20,164 nucleotides of DNA from Branchiostoma floridae (Eukaryota > Chordata > Leptocardii > Amphioxiformes > Branchiostomatidae). This document shows positions 7,701 through 16,700 of the stretch, in pieces (position 1 is the first letter of the stretch; each line of letters opens with the position of its first letter). The position numbers and the translations under genes are program-made. Location: positions 15,632,811 to 15,652,974 of the forward strand of contig NC_049995.1 of assembly GCF_000003815.2 (NCBI RefSeq), read 5' to 3'. The notes below the pieces were generated by a model, which worked only from the letters and a program-made list of their open reading frames with translations, ran no database searches and had not been told where the DNA came from.

Positions 7701-10700
7701 GTTGGTGAATGAGTGAGAGTGGGTGTGAGTTGTTAGATGATTGAGTGAGTGAGTCTTAGGATGTGATTGAGTGAATGCGTATGGGAGAGTGTGTTAGTTC
7801 CAACCTCAAAGAACCCAACCTCGCCCGTCTCCAGTATCTGCCTCTCCACATTCTGCGTCATGTATAACGCCATGGGGCTCCGTTCCCCGTATGATGTTGC
7901 CATGACAACAGCGATGAAGAGACCGAACACCAGAACCTCCAGTACCGCGGCGCGCCTCTTGCGTTTCTCTGCGCTCTTCTGTCGCTGCTCAGCCAGAGTG
8001 GACTCGTCCGGCGGTGAGTCAAAGCAACCAGATTCCGAATTCTGCGATACACGAACCAAGTCAACCATGTGTACCTAGATGATAATACTAGAATATCATT
8101 TCTCCATACTTTCTACTTACATATCAATGGTATAATATTTTTAGAGAAACTTATGAAATGCGGTGCAGCCTTTTAACTGATACAACATTAAAGACACACC
8201 TGTATCGTCTGTACACCATACGATTCTGGTCTCTCTCTCCAGAGGTACCGCTTCCACCCTGACGCTGTCTGCCATCGCATTGTCGATGGCATAGGTGTAT
8301 TCGACACCATCTTAGAATGGCAAAATACAAAGCGTTCTGATCACATGTAGAAGGTATCATCACTATCAATGTTCATGATTTGATATTATAATATAGAAAG
8401 GCCATAATATACTTCGTGTCGTATATGATTTGTGATGATTATGAGAGTAGTAGTGCACTATATACCGTCCAGGACAAACGGTTTCAAGATACATTATTAT
8501 TATGTTGTTGTTGTTGTTGTCTGTCTCACCGCTTCAACTCGTCGGTATATGTCACATGTGCACATGCACGGTATATGGTCATGTGTGGTCATTCTATATG
8601 ACCAACTTCTTCCTAGTTGTAACTTCATCATAACTAGCTGTAGATTATTTTTATCTTATAACAGAAGAATTCACACCTCATTGGAGTCAAGTGTGCCGGA
8701 CTGAAGAAACTCTTCACCAGGTTCGAGAGGTTCTGCTGGAGACTCGTCATCTTCGACTGGCGTCTGTTTTGTTTAAAAATGAGAAATTATCACAAAGACG
8801 TTCGCTTAGAGGTATACTTTTGTTTCAACCTGTATAAAAGGTCTTAGTTTATTCACAAAACTATAAGGAGTGCTATAATAAATGATACCTCTGAAATCAA
8901 AGCGAAAATGACGGCCACGATGAGCAGCTTGAAGGGCTGCATCAGGAACAGGTCGGTCACGAATGACGTCAGAAAGGTGACGAGCCACGCCTCCGCCTTC
9001 GCCCTGCCGAAACTCAGGGTGTACAGCACGGTGAAGAAAGCCGCCACAAAACTCGCGGTCCACACAAGCAACCAGCCTGTAGAGGAAAACCATACAGGAA
9101 ACATGTCATAGTGTATGTACTAGATGTTAGGAGTGTGTACTGGTACAGAAAACTCAGGGTGTACAGCACGGTGAAGAACGCCGCCACGAAACTCGCGGTC
9201 CACACAAGCAGCCAGCCTTGAGCAAAACATTATCAGGAAAGGCAAAGGTTTGATGTAGAAATCTTGACACTGTACTCATTCTACCAATTAGTAAGATACC
9301 GGCCCGAGTACTACCACCCCCCCCCCTCCCCCACAAAACTTCCGTCAAGGCCCTACAGACGCCGGTGAAGGAGGCTACGTATACGGTCGTTTTGGCATGC
9401 CGTGAGGATGACAGATCATACCTCAATCGGGTGGCTTTAAAATGGATTTCGGAAGAAAAGTAGAAAGATCGTAGGACAGTAAATGATCTTTGGGGTACAA
9501 TATCATTTGAACACTATTGTCGAGGCGCCACGCTCTCAGGAGCAAGCGGGTTGTGAGTGTGAGTGAGTGACTATTGGCATCGTAGCAAATGGTTTAAAAA
9601 GAGGATTACAATTAAGAATATACCTATATAGGCAGTCCACCAGGGTAGCGATGATTTGACCTTTCGACGATCATCAGCACCTGCCTCCTGTGCCTTCTTG
9701 TCGGTTTTCTTGTCGCCCCGCGGACCGGAGTTACGGAACAGGAAGGCGATAAGGACATTGACGGGCAGGATGATGGCAGCGCTCTGTACGCCGATCATGA
9801 TCTGAAATCATATTAAAAAATGAGTGAGTGAGTGAGTGAGTGAGTGAGTGGGTGGGTGGGTGAGTGAGTAAAAAATGGGAGAGTTTGAGGTTGAACAAGT
9901 TCCACATACCTGCGGAAGTGAAATAGGCGGGTTGATCTCCACCCCAGCGAATCTGATTGGTTCTGGCGGCTCGAAGTCGTCCCCGCGGCCGAAGAACATG
10001 ATGTTGGTGAGCATGGTGCTGTAGAGCAGCGTCAGGCAGCAGGACAGGCGCTGGACACGGGTGAACGGGCTCCGGGCAGGACGGCCAACCACCGAGAACC
10101 ACATGTGGCCGTCATTCATGTCCCTTTTCAAAAAAGAACTGCCTATCAAAAAATGATTCTATCCCTGATCGCTTGTGACTTCTGGTTCTGTTAGGGAATC
10201 TTAAGAGAACATTAATGATCGCGTTGGGTGACCTACGAAAAGAAAACACTTGTGGTCGTCGCCCATGTCCCTAGTCAAAACAAGAAATGTCTATCAACTT
10301 CTGAGACGTAACATAATCACTCGGCGATAGTTATAGCAAAAGACCAGGCCTTATGACACCATATATACCTCGAAATGAGGCATTGAATAATCCTTTAATA
10401 ATTCTCTACCTCGAGCTTTTGGCCAGGAACAAGTTGCGGAACTTCTTCAGGTCCTCAGGTACAGCCCTGGGGATGATCCGGTGGACCTTCCCGTCATCCT
10501 CCTCCACAGACAGCCATCTACAGGAAACACAGAACTTTGGCGTGCAGAAACAATCGAGCCCAACGCTCTACCAGTAACGCCATACATACCACCGACTCTA
10601 AATTTACAAGGGTTGATTTAATGAGTTTTTTTTCGTACCGTGTTAAGGACTCACCTGTTACACAGAAAATACGTTGTGTTGTTTCTTGCCCTGTTCGTCA

Positions 10701-13700
10701 CCACAATCTGGCTCAAAAACCTGCGAACAACACATTAAAAACTGTGTATGATAATTTCTTATAGAAGAACTTTATTGCACGACAATTATTTCACTGACAT
10801 ACATGTTTGAGTGAGGATTGAGATTGCTTTCCTACTTACAAAAGTGGTAATCGTGATCATATCGGCAGAGGTCCCTATTGGAGATTCTCTACACAGAGAC
10901 AAGGTACGCTATCTTACACCATTGGTGTATGAAAAAAAGTTACTCACCATCCCGGACTGTAGCCTTTATTATTGTGCCACACGCGCAGATGGGAGAGATC
11001 TCCCAAAGGTTCTTCTGTAGACAGGAGAAACGAGTCCACGCTTCCCTTCTCAAACAGAACCCGCTTTTCGTCCCGCAGTTTGAAGGGGGTACTCTCTTTG
11101 GTAAGTCCACCGAGGACTATTGTTACCTAAAACAACATTATGCAACATCAGTTTTGCCCTAAGTCAATTTTAAAAGTAGGATCTTTGCCTTTCAAAGGTT
11201 TAACCAATCACTTCATTGTACCAGTCAAATAGGAGCCAAATTGCAACGGCTGAATTGCGTACTTTTGGTTACAGATAAAAGATCGCAATTAAGAGTAATA
11301 TCGTGAGTTTGACTATTACTGATTAAGAGCCGAGTCATGTAGGGATTAGAACGCCCTTGAATGGAGAGATATGTCTGCAATCACCAGGCATCAACATAGT
11401 TGCTCGCGGATGCTTGTTTGAATTTCTATGCTTGATTTGGAACCTACAAACAAGAGCAGGAGCAAGCTAGTTTCATGACAGTCTCTTTGCAGATGAAAAC
11501 AAAATTCAACTACCTCAGCAGTTGTCCCAGCATTCCCCCGGAAGCCGGTGTACACAGTGATGACGTATTGACATTCCTTCCGCGGGTTCAGAGTATGACC
11601 CGGAAGTATTCCCACTCCAGCCTACTCCAAATAAAAGAGAACAACGGTTACCTATTTCTGTCCATCAAAATGGCATTTGCGCACTGTTTCAATATTTTTT
11701 AGAAAAATAGATATTCGATGAAAGGAATCTACATTTGTCTTTTTACACGTAATCGTAATGTCACGGAGAGCACCCCATTCCAGCAACAACTTTTATTCAT
11801 ATTTGAATATTCTTACGGGAGCATTCATTTGTTCGCGATTTGCAACTTCCCAAGGTTCTTTAATGCCAGAACTGGCAACTCTTTCTCCCGACATTAGAGA
11901 ACCCAATTGGCCAACGTTGAAAATCACAAACCAGCGGCCCCCATCCACCCCCTATGAAAGAGCGATGTTAAAAGAGACTACATTTGATTAAAGTATAAAC
12001 CTTGAGTAAGTCTCTTCTGTCCGCCTTCCTTGTTAACAGTATTCCAAACAGGTACAGCGCGAACACGGCTAGAACCAGAATCATTCCTGCCGGATTCTCC
12101 AGGACGTTTGCAGACAGCGCCTGCGCGATGTTGAGCGGGTTCGGCGGAACAAACCCGGCAAACTTGGTCAGGTGATCACACCGGCAGTGGATATGCGTCA
12201 TGTTAGTCAGCGGACCGACCTAGAGAGATGAGGGATTAAAAGTTAACGATGTTGGTAGAGTTTGATAGAAATTGACATGACAGAACAAAAATAGATACGG
12301 TTTGTTGCAACAGAAACGTTCTATTTTACTCCATTGACCTGAATTCAACAGGTCAACAAAGACAAAAAAGCATGGTCAGCCTTGCACCCAAAGCGAGTGA
12401 CGTAAATCTGAGGACCCGTTTACGTCTATTTCATATTTTTCTTGTTAGTGTAATTGCCAGCATGCTATGTTGGAAATAATTTGCCGAATTGATGACATTG
12501 CTTTCTATGGTGTACCTATGGTGTCACAAGTTTGTTCCTATGTATCATAACCAACATTCCTTGGCAATCAAGGGTTTTATACATCAAAAGTGTTTTTTTA
12601 TTAACGTAGGAATCATTAGTAACGTAACAAAAGCACATACTTCGCACCCATCGCTGTGCCACAAGTGGACTTCTTCGTCGAAGTAAACGCAGGATGACTC
12701 AAAGACGGTCAAAGAAAAATCGATGATTTCTTCTTCGTCCAAGTCCAAATTAGAGCCAAACTGCACTCCTGTGGTGATACAAAGGGGCTCAACATAATAG
12801 TTGTTATTAAAATTGATATCACCACATTTGTATAAAGACAGCGGGTTACAAGGCTACCAAATGTAAGAAGTGTTGGCTGTACTACCAACAGAAACTGATA
12901 GGAGGCGCTTTCTTTCTGGCTCAGCATTAGCATAAATGAAATCATATCAGGAAACTGAATTGGTTCCATCGGTTATAAGAATACAAAAGGGGTAAAACAT
13001 AAATAATGTGTGACTGACAATATACCACTTAGAATATTTATTTACTCTTTTCAAATTATTATATTGTTTGAATAGATAAATCATATTGTGTGTGTGGGCA
13101 TGCCAGTAAACAATATTACCAATGCCAAATTTTGTTAGGTTCCCCACGTCATACTCCGTGATGTCCACCTCCTCCCCATGCAGCAGCCACTGGTAGGGGC
13201 TGGAGGTGAGGTTCGTTCCGTTTATCCACGGAACTGAGACGATCTGGTCTTCAGAAACGGGCAGCGTGGCTGTCCAGTTGAAGGCGTCTTGTGTAGGTAC
13301 GCAGTCTTTGCAAAGAAATAGCGAAACGTCTTGGGGAAATCGGGCGGAGTTGAAGTCGATGTAGAAGCCCAAAGTTGACTGTTCCTTTCCAACAAGGAAC
13401 TCGAACACCTGAAATGATATCATAATAAGATAGTTATGATAAATACGTTCAACATTAGAATCCCGTTTTTGGCCAAAAAGGAAAGATCAAGAATACCATT
13501 GAAGCTATGGGTCCCATTGGACTGAGTTTAGGTCGTCTTCAACTAGATATTTACTAACGAAAATACATCAATTCACCGGCAGCAAAACACTTTGAATACA
13601 GTGATATGCGGAGGCAAGAAAACCGGAAAGTACCTCTATCTGGGTTCTGGGCAAAACACTCTACAGTTACGGCAAACTACCCCATAAAGGCAATGAATGA

Positions 13701-16700
13701 TAAGGCAATTAGCTAGTAAACCAACTCACCGCCAGGTTGCCGAGTGATACCGACGCCTTGAAGACATACACGGATCCATCCAGACTCTCGTTCTTCCGTC
13801 TGGTCAGGATGTCGATGGGCTCACTCAAACCGGAAACCGGAAGTGTCCGGTTACCACACTTCACCTCCAGACCGGTGACGTCAGTGCGTATCTCCTGCGA
13901 GTTGTTGGAGTACTCGAACGGGTTGAAGTTGGACTCTAAGAACTGAAAGATGAAATTGTCTTAATGATGTACATCATGCCGTTACGCTCCAATACTTTAT
14001 TGTGTGGACATTCACTAATTCCCCCCCACTTGATACATCTAAGTAATATAGACAAATCTATATTCCTTATGATTCTAGACAAACCTTTTCGTATAAAGCA
14101 TATCTGTTCTTACATTTTCAATATCACAAAGAAACGAGAAGAAGCCGAATGTACGCAGTAGAATACGATTCTTGAGTAGTGTAGACTCATTGTATCATTG
14201 TATCATTTATTGTGACCCGTACTGAACCCAGTGGGTATGTATGTACAATAAAGGTCTTCATTCATTCAATACTAATACAACTGTTGCATCAAGACATAAC
14301 TGCAAATCTACGGTGGTATAATGCTTAGGTCCCTACGTGGCCCTGTGGGGCACCTCGCAACTCCCGGGGTATTTCTGGACCCGACCGAACCCCGGTTTGA
14401 ATTTAAGTCGCGTTTTGGGGTTTCCAGAAGATGTTATCCATATAATCAAATCCACATAGCCTTACCTGGATCCCAACATCCTGATCCCCATTGCAGGAAT
14501 CTCCGAGCAGGTTTGGGAAGGAAGGAACTCTGACCAGAGAATCGCTGTCTCCTCCAACTAGGTACACTCTCCCCGACATCCTCGTCCGGTTCTCCCGCTT
14601 GATCTTGAGATGCAACTGATAGCATAACATTTTAACAGACTGAGTATAATAATAGTATCAAAAGTAGTATAAAAAAACTACTATCTTTCCAAAGGTAATG
14701 CTAGGTACTATATGAAAATACGTAAAAAAATAAAATTGTTTGGCAACAAACTTCTTTAGAATTGTTTGAAAAGAGGGCAAAATCGGTTGAACCAGACTTG
14801 GCTACAGTCATGGTATTTCATTTTGGCTAACCAAAGAATACCATGTCCTTCCATCCTTGGTAGTCCATTAAGGAGACTATTAAAATCTTGAAAATTAAAA
14901 AAAAAACGAATTAACTACCACGAATTAGATATCAATACAAAGGCACATTTTTAAAGAAGAGTAGTAGAAAAAAGGAATAATAGAGTTTTTTCTATTCAAT
15001 GTGTATCTATCATGATTCGTTTGCTTTTAAAAGCGGCACGTTGAGGTGATTTACCAATTGTAATATTGGTTACATCGACAGAATGCAAACTTGAGAGACT
15101 TAAGTTCTCGAACCACTGTCTGAAAAGGTTTGATAACATCTCCCTCAATAGATCTGCCCATCTTTTGTCAAAGTAACGAATTTAGGTACACAGCGAATAA
15201 AGGTCAACTAACGTTACCTTTGATAAAGAAAAATCAGCGTAGATTTCCTGATCCGAGAATTCCGGCATCAGCTTGTTTAGATAAATGTCATCCATGATGT
15301 CCAGGGCTTGGAACGATATCGTAGTGGCCTCTCTATTCTGAAACGTGAGACACATTTAGTTATTACTCCGAAACAGAGTGCCAATGTAAAAAAATAATCT
15401 TTAAATGGATCCGGACACCTAAAAAGATTAGGCCAGCAGGTAGACCAAAAAAGATACGGTGACAGTTTTCAAATTCATATCCAGTTGCTTGAGTAACTGA
15501 TTTTTGGCGCATCTTATTTCCTGGATGTCTAACCTTCATTGACGCAAGATGTCTTCACCAAATCACTTAGATAACTAGAAGAGAGGAATCGAACTTCCAA
15601 GCACTCAAGATAATTGCTAAGGAGAGAATATGGTGAAGTCTGAAGAGTGTTTATAGATAGGCTAGCAATCTACAGGCCATTGGCCAAAAGGAGAGATAAT
15701 TAGAAGATGACAAGTCTGAAAGAGGTGGATGACGTAACTGGATGGTGACTAGATTGCACTGATTGTGAGAAACAAGGGACCGGCACCTGGTTCAAACATT
15801 TAAAGAATATACACAATACTACATTATAAAACCCGAAACGAAAAGTGTGCTATGTAAAGAAGTAAAGGTTAACATAGCTCACTCACGTAGGCTAGATTGG
15901 AGGAGTATGTGTTGTCATCCACCTGTTCCTTCTCGGCCATTGTGCTTGAGGCAGACAACACGTTCACAGATCCTGAGTAAGACATCAGAAAAGAATATAT
16001 TTGCCGCTTCTCGGTCCTTAACTTTATAGTATATATGTGATTACAATCGTAATGAAAAAATGTAGATATAGTAAAGCAGGTGAACATTTGAATATTGAAT
16101 AGTTTTTTTTTTCAATATTACACAATCTTGATATAGCTGACTGACCTGACATCATTACCGCCGACATTTTGTTGATATCTCCCATCGGATTCTCCTCCAG
16201 GTCATCTGCGAGTTCCCTTGTTTTGCCGAAGGCATCCTTTATGTAGGTAGCTGCCAATACCTACACACAGAGCACGTTTAATTTTGCAAAGTGATTTTTT
16301 TCTCTTACCTTTATGTATCTTACCTATATTCAAAGATGTAAAATATACCAAACAGGTGTGAAATAAAAATAACACACAGCAGATATCAAGCAATTATATG
16401 ATATGTAAAGATTATGACATATCATAAAAGATATAAACTAGATGTAAAATACGTAACTCAGGTCTTATACAACGCTATGCTTTAGTCAGCAACTAAAGCA
16501 TGGAACTCAAGATTCTATGGGCGCAAGGCAAGGGACAGAGCCAGACATGTACAACATTGAATAGACAACATAAAAAACCCCTGAGGACCGGACATTACGG
16601 CATTCCAGGCTAATATTCAAGCAGATTTACCAGTGGCAGATAGTATCAAAGCTGCCTAAGGAGTACAGGTACCCAAAGGGAGTCATCAGCCACTGGGGGT

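Larger units (their letters stand above)
12220..15217 (-). other. Polycystin introns without recognisable content
   Basis: The introns 12220-12640, 12769-13119, 13409-13729 and 14616-15217 hold only AT-rich unique-looking sequence beyond their splice sites. Introns 11127-11513 and 11622-12000, 10721-10947, 8311-8676, 6891-7285 and 4736-5090 are likewise empty by eye. The intron 9217-9623 holds a C-run at 9317-9332 and the exon remnant already listed. Confidence 0.5.

Noticed and set aside
9821-9869. CRISPR or satellite array
   Set aside because: It is a plain tetranucleotide microsatellite without spacers.
14320-14420. tRNA-like or SINE fragment with GGTTTGAATTT
   Set aside because: Only a weak B-box resemblance; no A box, tail or shared SINE body could be aligned.
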